NCBI GenBank assembly: GCA_002422845.1
Contig: DITM01000069.1
Location: 6,820 to 16,558, forward strand
Direction: 5' to 3'
DNA length: 9,739 nucleotides
DNA from: Candidatus Paracaedibacteraceae bacterium UBA6184
GTDB taxonomy: Bacteria > Pseudomonadota > Alphaproteobacteria > UBA6184
The translations under genes were made by a program, and so were the position numbers. This document shows, in pieces, positions 1 to 6,076 of the stretch; within the stretch, counting starts at the first letter, position 1, and the number at the start of each line of letters is the position of its first letter. A model generated the notes under the pieces. It ran no database searches and had not been told where the DNA came from. It saw only the letters and a program-made list of their open reading frames with translations.

Positions 1-36
1 GAATACATCTTGCGTAAAGAAGGTAAGAAGAAGTAA
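1..36 (+). CDS. rplF: 50S ribosomal protein L6, C-terminal end only (partial)
   Basis: The window opens inside a reading frame that gives EYILRKEGKKK and stops with TAA at 34-36. An ending of this kind, tyrosine then a short lysine-rich tail, is typical of ribosomal protein L6. The gene just before rplR in spc-type operons is rplF, so position and sequence agree. L6 is a large-subunit protein near the sarcin-ricin loop. Only 11 residues are visible, so the identification rests mainly on gene order. The stop lies 12 bases before the rplR start. Confidence 0.85.
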   Translation, partial: EYILRKEGKKK

Positions 37-48
37 AGGTAAGACATC

Positions 49-411
49 ATGGCAGTAAGTAGTAGAGAATTAAATTTACGACGTCAACGTCGCAACCGAT
101 ACAAGTTAAAGCAAGTTTCTGGTGAAGCAAAACTTCGCTTATCTGTGTTCCGTTCAAATCAGCATATTTATGCACAAGTAATTGATGATGCAAAGCGTCA
201 TACAGTTGCATCTGCATCCACAGTTGAAAAAGACTTTAAAGGTCCTAAGGCTGGAACAAAAGATGCTGCTGGTTTTATCGGTAAACTGGTTGCAGAACGC
301 GCAGTAAAAGTAGGGGTTAAAGATGTGTACTTTGACCGCGGTGGTTACTTGTATCACGGTCGTGTGAAGGCTTTGGCCGACGGCGCTCGTGAAAATGGCT
401 TAGTATTCTAG
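49..411 (+). CDS. rplR: 50S ribosomal protein L18
   Basis: This encodes the large-subunit protein that binds 5S rRNA and helps place it in the central protuberance. The 120-residue product has the usual L18 length. It has a basic N-terminus (about residues 7-30, rich in Arg and Lys) that fits rRNA contact. The family core follows, with LSVFRSNQHIYAQVIDD near 31-47 and the hallmark FDRGGYLYHGRV at 95-106, then an ending in GLVF. The ATG at 49 is preceded by an AAGG-type ribosome binding site at 36-39, overlapping the rplF stop. rpsE follows almost at once, so the two are one transcription unit. Nothing is unusual. Confidence 0.98.
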   Translation: MAVSSRELNLRRQRRNRYKLKQVSGEAKLRLSVFRSNQHIYAQVIDDAKRHTVASASTVEKDFKGPKAGTKDAAGFIGKLVAERAVKVGVKDVYFDRGGYLYHGRVKALADGARENGLVF

Positions 412-414
412 GAG
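410..414 (+). promoter_or_regulatory. Ribosome binding site that decides the rpsE start
   Basis: AGGAG overlaps the rplR stop codon (TAG at 409-411). It is 10 bases from the ATG at 425 and only 1 base from the in-frame ATG at 416. The spacing therefore supports the downstream start, and the overlap suggests translation of rpsE is coupled to rplR. Confidence 0.75.
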
Positions 415-424
415 AATGAAGTTA

Positions 425-982
425 ATGGCTCGTAAAAATACAGAAAAAGTAGCGCAACAAGATACCGATTTAGTCGATAAGCTTGTTAGCGTCAACCGCG
501 TATGTAAGGTTGTTAAAGGAGGTAAAAACTTCTCTTTCTCCGCTTTAGTTGTGGTTGGTGATGGTAAAGGCAAAGTTGGATTCGGTAGCGGTAAAGCTCG
601 TGAAGTTCCAGATGCCGTTCGTAAAGCGTCAGAAGAAGCAAAGCGTACAATGATTCGTATTCCTTTAAGGGATGCGCGTACATTGCACCATGATGCAGAA
701 GGACGTTTCTGCGCAGGTAAGATTATTCTTCGTGCAGCAGCGCCTGGTACTGGGATTATCGCCGGTGGAGCAACACGTCAAGTATTGGAAGCTTTAGGCA
801 TCCATGACGTTGTGGCAAAATCTATCGGAACGACAAACCCACACAACATGGTTCGTGCAACATTTGAAGCGTTAAAGAACGTAACGTCTCCACGTTTAGT
901 GGCAAGTCGTCGCGGTCTTCGTGTTGCTGATTTAGTAACGCGTCGCGATACCAAAGGAAAAAAGGAGCTAACTGATGAGTAA
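425..982 (+). CDS. rpsE: 30S ribosomal protein S5
   Basis: S5 sits at the back of the small subunit and affects decoding accuracy and mRNA unwinding. From the ATG at 425 the product is 185 residues. The N-terminal double-stranded-RNA-binding-like domain covers about 14-78 and includes VNRVCKVVKGGKNFSFSALV from residue 23 and the GDGKGKVGFGSGKA loop. The C-terminal domain runs from about 90 to 165 with AAPGTGIIAGG and GTTNPHNMVRATFEAL. An ATG nine bases earlier (416) is in frame and would add MKL. AGGAG at 410-414 lies 10 bases from 425 but only 1 base from 416, so 425 is preferred. The 3' end overlaps rpmD by 8 bases and carries the rpmD ribosome binding site. Confidence 0.97.
   Translation: MARKNTEKVAQQDTDLVDKLVSVNRVCKVVKGGKNFSFSALVVVGDGKGKVGFGSGKAREVPDAVRKASEEAKRTMIRIPLRDARTLHHDAEGRFCAGKIILRAAAPGTGIIAGGATRQVLEALGIHDVVAKSIGTTNPHNMVRATFEALKNVTSPRLVASRRGLRVADLVTRRDTKGKKELTDE
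961..967 (+). promoter_or_regulatory. Ribosome binding site of rpmD inside the end of rpsE
   Basis: AAAGGAG ends 7 bases before the rpmD ATG at 975, inside the last codons of rpsE. It is a strong Shine-Dalgarno match at good spacing, as expected for overlapping genes whose translation is coupled. Confidence 0.8.
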
Positions 983-1172
983 GAAAGCTACTGAAAAGAA
1001 AACCTTAAAGGTTACGCAAGTGCGTAGTCCGATTCGTCGTCCTGCTGATCAGCAAGCGACGTTAGTTGGACTAGGTTTAAACAAGATGCACCGTTCACGT
1101 GAACTTGAAGATACTCCTGCTGTACGTGGGATGATTCGTAAAGTACATCATTTGATTCGCGTCGAAGAATAA
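975..1172 (+). CDS. rpmD: 50S ribosomal protein L30
   Basis: L30 is a small protein of the bacterial large subunit. The 65-residue product matches the short bacterial form. The family core is plain: KVTQVRSPIRRP at about 12-23, then ATLVGLGLNKMHRSRELEDT at 28-47 and a RGMIRKVHHLI ending. The short lysine-rich N-terminal extension (residues 1-10) is common. It starts inside rpsE, overlapping by 8 bases in another frame, and lies between rpsE and rplO as in the standard spc operon. Confidence 0.97.
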   Translation: MSKKATEKKTLKVTQVRSPIRRPADQQATLVGLGLNKMHRSRELEDTPAVRGMIRKVHHLIRVEE

Positions 1173-1184
1173 GAGGCTCTCATC

Positions 1185-1643
1185 ATGAAGTTAAATGAAT
1201 TAAGAGATAACGAAGGTTCACGCCCAGACAAAAAGCGTTTGGGTCGTGGTATCGGTTCTGGTAAAGGCAAGACTTCGGGTCGAGGCGTTAAAGGACAAAA
1301 GTCTAGATCAGGTTCATCAATTGGTGGATTTGAAGGTGGACAAATGCCAATTTATCGTCGTTTACCAAAACGTGGTTTCACGAACATCTTCGCTAAGGAA
1401 ATTGCAGCTGTAAACGTGGGCATGATCCAAAAGTTTATTGATGAAAAACGTTTAGATGCGACAAAAGACATTAATGCAGAAGTTTTAGTTGAAGCAGGTT
1501 TATTGCGTTCAACAAAGCTTCCCGTTAAAGTACTTGGAAAAGGTGAACTAAAAGCTAAGATTAATTTACATGTGCATGCATTTTCTGCATCAGCTAAGGA
1601 ATTAATCGAAAAAGCTGGTGGATCATTAACAGTAGTCGCATAA
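1185..1643 (+). CDS. rplO: 50S ribosomal protein L15
   Basis: L15 is a 23S rRNA-binding protein that acts in late large-subunit assembly. The 152-residue product has the expected length. The Gly/Lys/Arg-rich extended N-terminal region includes GRGIGSGKGKTSGRGVKGQ at 20-38 and GGFEGGQMPIYRRLPKRGF at 47-65, which thread into rRNA. The globular C-terminal domain has the L15 pattern LPVKVLGKGELKAKINLHVH followed by FSASAKELIEKAGG. The ribosome binding site is modest (AAGAGG at 1171-1176, 8 bases from the ATG). It stands directly before secY, the usual order. Confidence 0.98.
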   Translation: MKLNELRDNEGSRPDKKRLGRGIGSGKGKTSGRGVKGQKSRSGSSIGGFEGGQMPIYRRLPKRGFTNIFAKEIAAVNVGMIQKFIDEKRLDATKDINAEVLVEAGLLRSTKLPVKVLGKGELKAKINLHVHAFSASAKELIEKAGGSLTVVA

Positions 1644-1666
1644 AAAGATAAAGAAACGAGCATAAT

Positions 1667-3004
1667 ATGGCATCTGCAGCAGAACAATTAGCATCCTCTT
1701 TCAGTTTGAAAGCTTTTTCAAAAGCAGAGGATCTTAAGAAGCGTATTTGGTTTACACTGGGCGCATTAATCGTATATCGATTTGGTACTTTTATTCCTTC
1801 ACCAGGAATAGATCCAGTGGCTATGGCAAATTTAGCGGGTAAAGCTGCAGGGGGCTTGTTAGCTGTCTTTAACACATTCGGTGGTGGTGCTTTAAGTCGT
1901 ATGACAATTTTCGCTTTGTCGATTGTTCCATACATTACTGCAAGCATCATCACACAGTTGTTAACGAGTATCGTTCCTCAACTGGAAGCATTGAAAAAAG
2001 ACGGTGAAACTGGGCGAAAGAAAATCAACCAGTATACTCGTTACTTGACTGTGATTATTGCTATCTTCCAAGCATCTTCAATGGCAATCTTTTTAGAAAC
2101 GGTTGGAGACTCTCCCGTTATGGAATCCGGACTCTTGTTTAGAGTAACGTTTATTACGTCTCTAGTCGGGGGAACTGTATTCTTAATGTGGTTGGGTGAG
2201 CAGATTACATCTCGCGGAATTGGTCAAGGAAGCTCTTTGATCATCTTTGCGGGTATTATTTCTGGGTTACCTCAAGGTCTTGCACTGTTGTTTGAAATGG
2301 GGCGTAACAGAACAATCAGTCCATTATTTGTTGTGGCTGTTTTGGTCTTAGCCACTGCCATTGTATTGTTTGTTGTCTTCATGGAACGTTCATTCCGTAA
2401 AATCAATATCCAGTATCCAAAGCGTCAAGTTGGTAATAAGATGTATGGTGGAAACTCTACACACTTACCATTAAAGTTAAACAGTTCTGGTGTAATTCCT
2501 CCAATTTTTGCGGGAGCTTTATTAAGCTTTCCAGCAACGATAGCAGGGTTTTCCGACGGATCAGGTTGGCTTGGGCGTTTTGCGGCTAACTTTCAACATG
2601 GAACGTGGGGGTTTATTATCCTTTATGTAGCGTTGATTGTATTCTTTGCGTTCTTTTACACGTCTGTTGTCTTTAACTCTGAAGAGACTGCTGAAAACTT
2701 GCGTAAGGGTGGGGCTTTGGTTTTAGGGATTCGTCCTGGTAAAAACACGGCGGATTATTTGGATTATATTTTAACCCGATTAACGGTTGCAGGTGCTGCG
2801 TATATTTCACTTGTATGTGTTATGCCAGAAATCTTTACACGGTATTCGTCGATCCCATTAGCGTTAGGTGGAACAGGTGTATTGATCGTTGTGAGCGTAA
2901 CCATCGAAACTGTAGGGCAAATACACTCACATATGATTGCCCAGCAATATGAAGGCTTGATGAAAAAGTCATGGTCTAAAGGCAAGGGATTACCCAAGGC
3001 ATGA
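1667..3004 (+). CDS. secY: Protein translocase channel subunit SecY
   Basis: SecY forms the membrane pore through which SecA or the ribosome passes unfolded proteins, with SecE and SecG. The 445-residue product has the normal length and about ten hydrophobic segments. Visible family signs are TFIPSPGIDP at 41-50 after helix 1, the plug region with FNTFGGGALSRMTIFALSIV at 68-87, and the fifth cytosolic loop with EETAENLRKGG and GIRPG (354-358, with the conserved Arg at 356). The last helix is GGTGVLIVVSVTIET near 401-415. The loop reads GALVLGIRPG where GGFIPGIRPG is common, a mild variation. The ribosome binding site is weak (ACGAG at 1656-1660). The stop overlaps the adk start as ATGA. Confidence 0.98.
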   Translation: MASAAEQLASSFSLKAFSKAEDLKKRIWFTLGALIVYRFGTFIPSPGIDPVAMANLAGKAAGGLLAVFNTFGGGALSRMTIFALSIVPYITASIITQLLTSIVPQLEALKKDGETGRKKINQYTRYLTVIIAIFQASSMAIFLETVGDSPVMESGLLFRVTFITSLVGGTVFLMWLGEQITSRGIGQGSSLIIFAGIISGLPQGLALLFEMGRNRTISPLFVVAVLVLATAIVLFVVFMERSFRKINIQYPKRQVGNKMYGGNSTHLPLKLNSSGVIPPIFAGALLSFPATIAGFSDGSGWLGRFAANFQHGTWGFIILYVALIVFFAFFYTSVVFNSEETAENLRKGGALVLGIRPGKNTADYLDYILTRLTVAGAAYISLVCVMPEIFTRYSSIPLALGGTGVLIVVSVTIETVGQIHSHMIAQQYEGLMKKSWSKGKGLPKA

Positions 3005-3648
3005 AGCACCTAGTTATTTTTGGTGCTCCAGGATCTGGGAAAGGAACTCAATCTAAAAAACTTGAAGAAAAGTACGGTATTCGTGTTGTTTCAACAGGTG
3101 ATTTATTGAGAGCAGAAGTAGCTGCTGGATCTGAGATTGGAAAGACGTGTGCTGATATTATGGCGCAAGGTAAATTTCCAGATAATGCGATTGTTTTTAA
3201 ATTAATTGAATTATTTTTAGATAAAAACTCAGATGCAGAGGGGATTCTATATGATGGTTTTCCTAGGACTGTTGAACAAGCTGAGTACTTATTAAATCTA
3301 TTAACTCAACGCAAAGAAATGATCCAAACAGTGATTAACATCGGCGTTGATGAAGATGTTTTGATTAAACGAATTTCTGGACGCTTTGCATGTGCAACGT
3401 GCGGAGAGATTTATAACAAATATTTTAAAACTCCTTCAACTGAAGGCGTATGTGATGTTTGTGGCTCGGATACCTTCAAAGTCAGAAGTGATGATAATGA
3501 AGATACCGTTAAGACAAGAATGATGATGTATGAAGAGGCAACGGCTCCGGTCTTAGACTTTTTCAGAGATCGCGATCTTAATATTATATTAGTCGATGGG
3601 ATGCAACCTGTGGATGTTGTGTTTCATCAAATAGAAAATATATTGTAA
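3001..3648 (+). CDS. adk: Adenylate kinase, long form with four-cysteine LID
   Basis: This cytoplasmic enzyme converts ATP plus AMP to two ADP and balances the adenylate pool. The 215-residue product has the P-loop GAPGSGKGTQ at 8-17, the AMP-binding region with STGDLLRAEV at 31-40, and DGFPRT at 85-90. The LID domain carries two CxxC pairs, C131/C134 and C151/C154, the pattern known to bind a structural zinc ion in other adenylate kinases. The start overlaps the secY stop by 4 bases. A possible ribosome binding site (AAGGGA at 2984-2989) lies inside secY, so translation is probably coupled. The position after secY is usual in alphaproteobacteria. Confidence 0.97.
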   Translation: MKHLVIFGAPGSGKGTQSKKLEEKYGIRVVSTGDLLRAEVAAGSEIGKTCADIMAQGKFPDNAIVFKLIELFLDKNSDAEGILYDGFPRTVEQAEYLLNLLTQRKEMIQTVINIGVDEDVLIKRISGRFACATCGEIYNKYFKTPSTEGVCDVCGSDTFKVRSDDNEDTVKTRMMMYEEATAPVLDFFRDRDLNIILVDGMQPVDVVFHQIENIL

Positions 3649-3661
3649 AAACGAATAAAGA

Positions 3662-3688
3662 TTGACTTTATACCCCTTTTCCTATAAA
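3662..3688 (+). promoter_or_regulatory. Possible promoter for the rpsM-rplQ genes
   Basis: TTGACT at 3662-3667 is a good -35 match and TATAAA at 3683-3688 a good -10 match, but the spacer is 15 bases, at the short limit for a sigma-70-type promoter. It lies in the only sizeable gap between adk and rpsM, where a second promoter would make sense. The same bases form an inverted repeat, so the match may be coincidental. Confidence 0.35.
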
Positions 3689-3699
3689 GGGATATAAAG
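3666..3699 (+). repeat. Inverted repeats with alternative pairing in the adk-rpsM gap
   Basis: CTTTATA at 3666-3672 can pair with TATAAAG at 3683-3689, or with a second TATAAAG at 3693-3699. CCCTTT at 3674-3679 can pair with AAAGGG at 3686-3691 instead. These pairings exclude one another because they share bases. No T-run follows, so this is not a typical intrinsic terminator. It may be an RNA leader element, an operator, or nothing. Confidence 0.4.
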
Positions 3700-3735
3700 A
3701 AGTTTACATTCGGAAAAAGAATCAAGGAGAAACAA

Positions 3736-4104
3736 GTGGCGCGTATAGCAGGTGTAAATATACCGACTCAGAAGCGTGTTGAAATTGCCCTTCGTTACAT
3801 TTACGGAATTGGGCAGATGCATGCAAAAGATATTTGTACAAAAGTGGGTATCGCTGATACAAAGCGAGTATTCCAATTAACAGACGAAGAAGTATTAAAA
3901 ATTCGTACAGTGATCGATAGCGATTATCAAGTAGAAGGTGATCTTCGTCGTGAAGTTTCAATGAACATTAAACGATTACAAGATTTAGGTTGCTATCGTG
4001 GCCTACGTCACCGTAAACGCTTGCCAGTTCGTGGTCAACGTACTAGTACGAATGCCCGCACGCGTAAGGGTAAAGCAGTTGCAATCGCTGGTAAGAAGAA
4101 ATAG
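3736..4104 (+). CDS. rpsM: 30S ribosomal protein S13
   Basis: S13 sits in the head of the small subunit, contacts the P-site tRNA, and bridges to the large subunit. The 122-residue product begins MARIAGVNIP (start codon GTG) and has the helix region with YIYGIG. The hallmark C-terminal stretch includes GCYRGLRHRKRLPVRGQRT at 85-103 and TNARTRKG, ending in a basic GKKK tail that would reach the tRNA. The GTG at 3736 is supported by AAGGAG at 3724-3729, 6 bases away, and by the standard N-terminus of the family. It is the first gene of the alpha-type cluster and follows an 87-base gap. Confidence 0.98.
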   Translation: MARIAGVNIPTQKRVEIALRYIYGIGQMHAKDICTKVGIADTKRVFQLTDEEVLKIRTVIDSDYQVEGDLRREVSMNIKRLQDLGCYRGLRHRKRLPVRGQRTSTNARTRKGKAVAIAGKKK

Positions 4105-4117
4105 TGGTAGGTAAACG

Positions 4118-4510
4118 ATGAGTCAAAAAACAGCAACGCGTATCCGTAAACGCGAAAAGAAAAATGTCGTAACAGGTATGGCATTTATTAATTCAACTTT
4201 TAACAACACTGTAATTACGATTACAGACCTTCATGGAAACACCATTGCATGGTCAACTGCTGGAGCAAAAGGGTTTAAGGGTTCTCGTAAATCCACTCCA
4301 TTCGCTGCTCAAATGGCAGCTGAAGATGCAGCTAAGAAAGCCATGGAACACGGTCTAAAGACTTTATCTGTAAAGGTAAAGGGACCTGGATCTGGTCGTG
4401 AGTCTGCTCTGCGTGCATTTCATGCAGTCGGATTGGTTGTGACAGCAATTAAAGATGTAACACCGATTGCTCATAACGGGTGCCGTCCTCCAAAGCGTCG
4501 TCGCGTTTAA
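4118..4510 (+). CDS. rpsK: 30S ribosomal protein S11
   Basis: S11 forms part of the platform of the small subunit near the E-site mRNA path. The 130-residue product is full length. Visible family features are AFINSTFNNTVITITDLHGN at 22-41, STAGAKGFKGSRKSTPFAAQ at 46-65, VKGPGSGRESALRA at 87-100, and the highly conserved C-terminus HNGCRPPKRRRV at 119-130. It starts 13 bases after the rpsM stop behind a weak TAGG site at 4108-4111. It is followed by a 38-base AT-rich spacer before rpoA. Confidence 0.98.
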   Translation: MSQKTATRIRKREKKNVVTGMAFINSTFNNTVITITDLHGNTIAWSTAGAKGFKGSRKSTPFAAQMAAEDAAKKAMEHGLKTLSVKVKGPGSGRESALRAFHAVGLVVTAIKDVTPIAHNGCRPPKRRRV

Positions 4511-4548
4511 TTATTAATTACGTGTGTATGTAAGAAGGGGTTTCTCTC

Positions 4549-5562
4549 GTGATTCAAAGTAATTGGCAGTCTTTAATTAAGGCTCAAAAAATAGACATTA
4601 AACTTGGATCTAATCCAAATTCAGCAAAGGTTGTAGTAAGCCCGCTGGAAAGAGGTTTCGGTGTAACTTTAGGTAATGCATTGCGCCGTGTACTGATGTC
4701 ATCTTTACAAGGTGCTGCAGTGGTACGCATTAAAGTTGACGGTGTGTTACACGAATTTAGTACAATACCTGGGGTTCGTGAAGACGTTACTGATGTTATT
4801 TTGAACATTAAGCAATTGGCGCTTAAGTCTCATTCAGCTGACACGCAAAAGGTTCGTCTGGATGTTGTTGGCCCTTGTGTTGTAACTGCAGGTATGATTA
4901 CCGAAACAGCTGCTGTTGAAGTAATTAATAAGGATTTGGTTTTATTTACACTGGATGCGAATGCAAAAGTGTCAATGGAATTAAGCGTTGAAGTTGGCAA
5001 AGGATATGTTCCTGCTGAACGTAACCGTGGAGTAGAAGACGAAATTGGAATTATTCCAATTGACGCAATTTTCTCTCCTGTAAAGCGCGTTGCGTACACA
5101 GTTGAAGATACTCGTGTTGGTCAAGATACAGACTACAATACATTGGTTTTGGACATTGAGACAAATGGCTCAATTACTCCTGAAGATTCAATTGCATTGG
5201 CAGCACGTATTTTGCAAGATCAGCTACAGCAATTCATTAATTTTGAAGAGCCAAAGCCGATGAGTGCAGCAGAAGATGAGCCAGAGTTTCCATTTAACCG
5301 TAATTTATTACGCAAAGTGGAAGAGTTGGAACTTTCTGTGCGTTCAATGAACTGTCTGCGCAATGAAAATATTATTTACATTGGTGATTTAGTGGCTAAA
5401 TCTGAAGGTGAACTATTACGTACACCTAACTTTGGTCGTAAGTCATTGAATGAAATTAAAGAAGTGTTGGTACATCTTGGCCTTGATTTAGGTATGAGGG
5501 TTGATGGGTGGCCACCAGAAAATATCGAAGAATTAGCAAAAAAAATAGAAGAACCTTATTAA
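4549..5562 (+). CDS. rpoA: DNA-directed RNA polymerase alpha subunit
   Basis: The alpha subunit dimer starts RNA polymerase assembly, and its C-terminal domain binds upstream promoter DNA and activators. The 337-residue product has the N-terminal assembly domain at about 1-235, including SPLERGFGVTLGNALRRVLM at 31-50. A Glu/Pro-rich linker lies near 233-248 and the C-terminal domain at about 250-325. Numbering in that domain matches E. coli: R265, N268, C269, G296, K298 and S299, the residues known to touch UP-element DNA, are all present. The GTG start at 4549 is backed by AAGGGG at 4535-4540, 8 bases away. rplQ follows after 14 bases. Confidence 0.98.
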   Translation: MIQSNWQSLIKAQKIDIKLGSNPNSAKVVVSPLERGFGVTLGNALRRVLMSSLQGAAVVRIKVDGVLHEFSTIPGVREDVTDVILNIKQLALKSHSADTQKVRLDVVGPCVVTAGMITETAAVEVINKDLVLFTLDANAKVSMELSVEVGKGYVPAERNRGVEDEIGIIPIDAIFSPVKRVAYTVEDTRVGQDTDYNTLVLDIETNGSITPEDSIALAARILQDQLQQFINFEEPKPMSAAEDEPEFPFNRNLLRKVEELELSVRSMNCLRNENIIYIGDLVAKSEGELLRTPNFGRKSLNEIKEVLVHLGLDLGMRVDGWPPENIEELAKKIEEPY

Positions 5563-5576
5563 GGTAGGAGTTAAAC

Positions 5577-6002
5577 ATGAGACACGCACTGAAAGGTCGT
5601 AAATTTAATCGCAACACTGGGCAACGTACCGCGTTATTGAAATCATTAGTAACCGCCTTAGTAAAGCATGAACAAATTAAAACAACGCTTCCAAAAGCAA
5701 AGGACTTACGTCCAATTGTTGAAAAATTGGTTACTGTTGCAAAAGAAAACACATTAGCAAGCCGTCGCTATTTATTGGCATTCCTAAATGGAAACCATCA
5801 ATCAGTAGAACGTTTGTTAAATCACTTGGGTCCACGCTTTAAAGAGCGCCCAGGCGGATACACTCGCATTTTAAAAGCGGGCTTCCGTCATGGTGATATG
5901 GCGCCAATGGCTGTGATCGAATTCATTGACCGAGATCTAACAGCTAAAGGAACTGATTCGGGTCCTGTAGAGTACGTAGAAGCGGAACAACAAGCTGAAT
6001 AA
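5577..6002 (+). CDS. rplQ: 50S ribosomal protein L17
   Basis: L17 is a large-subunit protein near the peptide exit tunnel. The 141-residue product opens with the signature MRHALKGRKFNRNTGQR (residues 1-17) followed by TALLKSLVTALVKHEQIKTT. It then has RFKERPGGYTRILKAGFRHG at 87-106 and APMAVIEF at 109-116. Residues past about 117 form an acidic, low-conservation tail, which many alphaproteobacterial L17 proteins have. AGGAG at 5566-5570 lies 6 bases before the ATG. It is the last gene of the cluster, and a terminator follows 30 bases after the stop. Confidence 0.98.
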   Translation: MRHALKGRKFNRNTGQRTALLKSLVTALVKHEQIKTTLPKAKDLRPIVEKLVTVAKENTLASRRYLLAFLNGNHQSVERLLNHLGPRFKERPGGYTRILKAGFRHGDMAPMAVIEFIDRDLTAKGTDSGPVEYVEAEQQAE

Positions 6003-6032
6003 GTGAATTGTTAACCGTCTTTGATTTAGAAT

Positions 6033-6055
6033 AGGGCCCTTGAGGCCCTTTTTTT
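6033..6055 (+). terminator. Intrinsic terminator after rplQ
   Basis: AGGGCC at 6033-6038 pairs perfectly with GGCCCT at 6044-6049 around a 5-base loop, CTTGA. The stem runs straight into a T tract (7 T at 6049-6055, then A and 4 more T). GC-rich stem, short loop and T run together make a classic Rho-independent terminator. It ends the ribosomal transcript just 21 bases before the next start codon. Confidence 0.9.
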
Positions 6056-6076
6056 ATTTTATGGTGGAGAGTTAAA

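Noticed and set aside
416..424. ATG at 416 as the rpsE start
   Set aside because: The ribosome binding site AGGAG is only one base away. The ATG at 425 has proper spacing and gives the usual MARKN-type N-terminus.
1594..1953. Reverse-strand reading frame of 119 codons across the rplO-secY boundary
   Set aside because: It is antisense to two well-supported genes, has no family resemblance, and no ribosome binding evidence. The same reasoning removes the other antisense frames.
3649..3735. rpmJ (L36) between adk and rpsM, where many bacteria have it
   Set aside because: The gap is 87 bases, has no open frame of L36 length and shows no L36 sequence.
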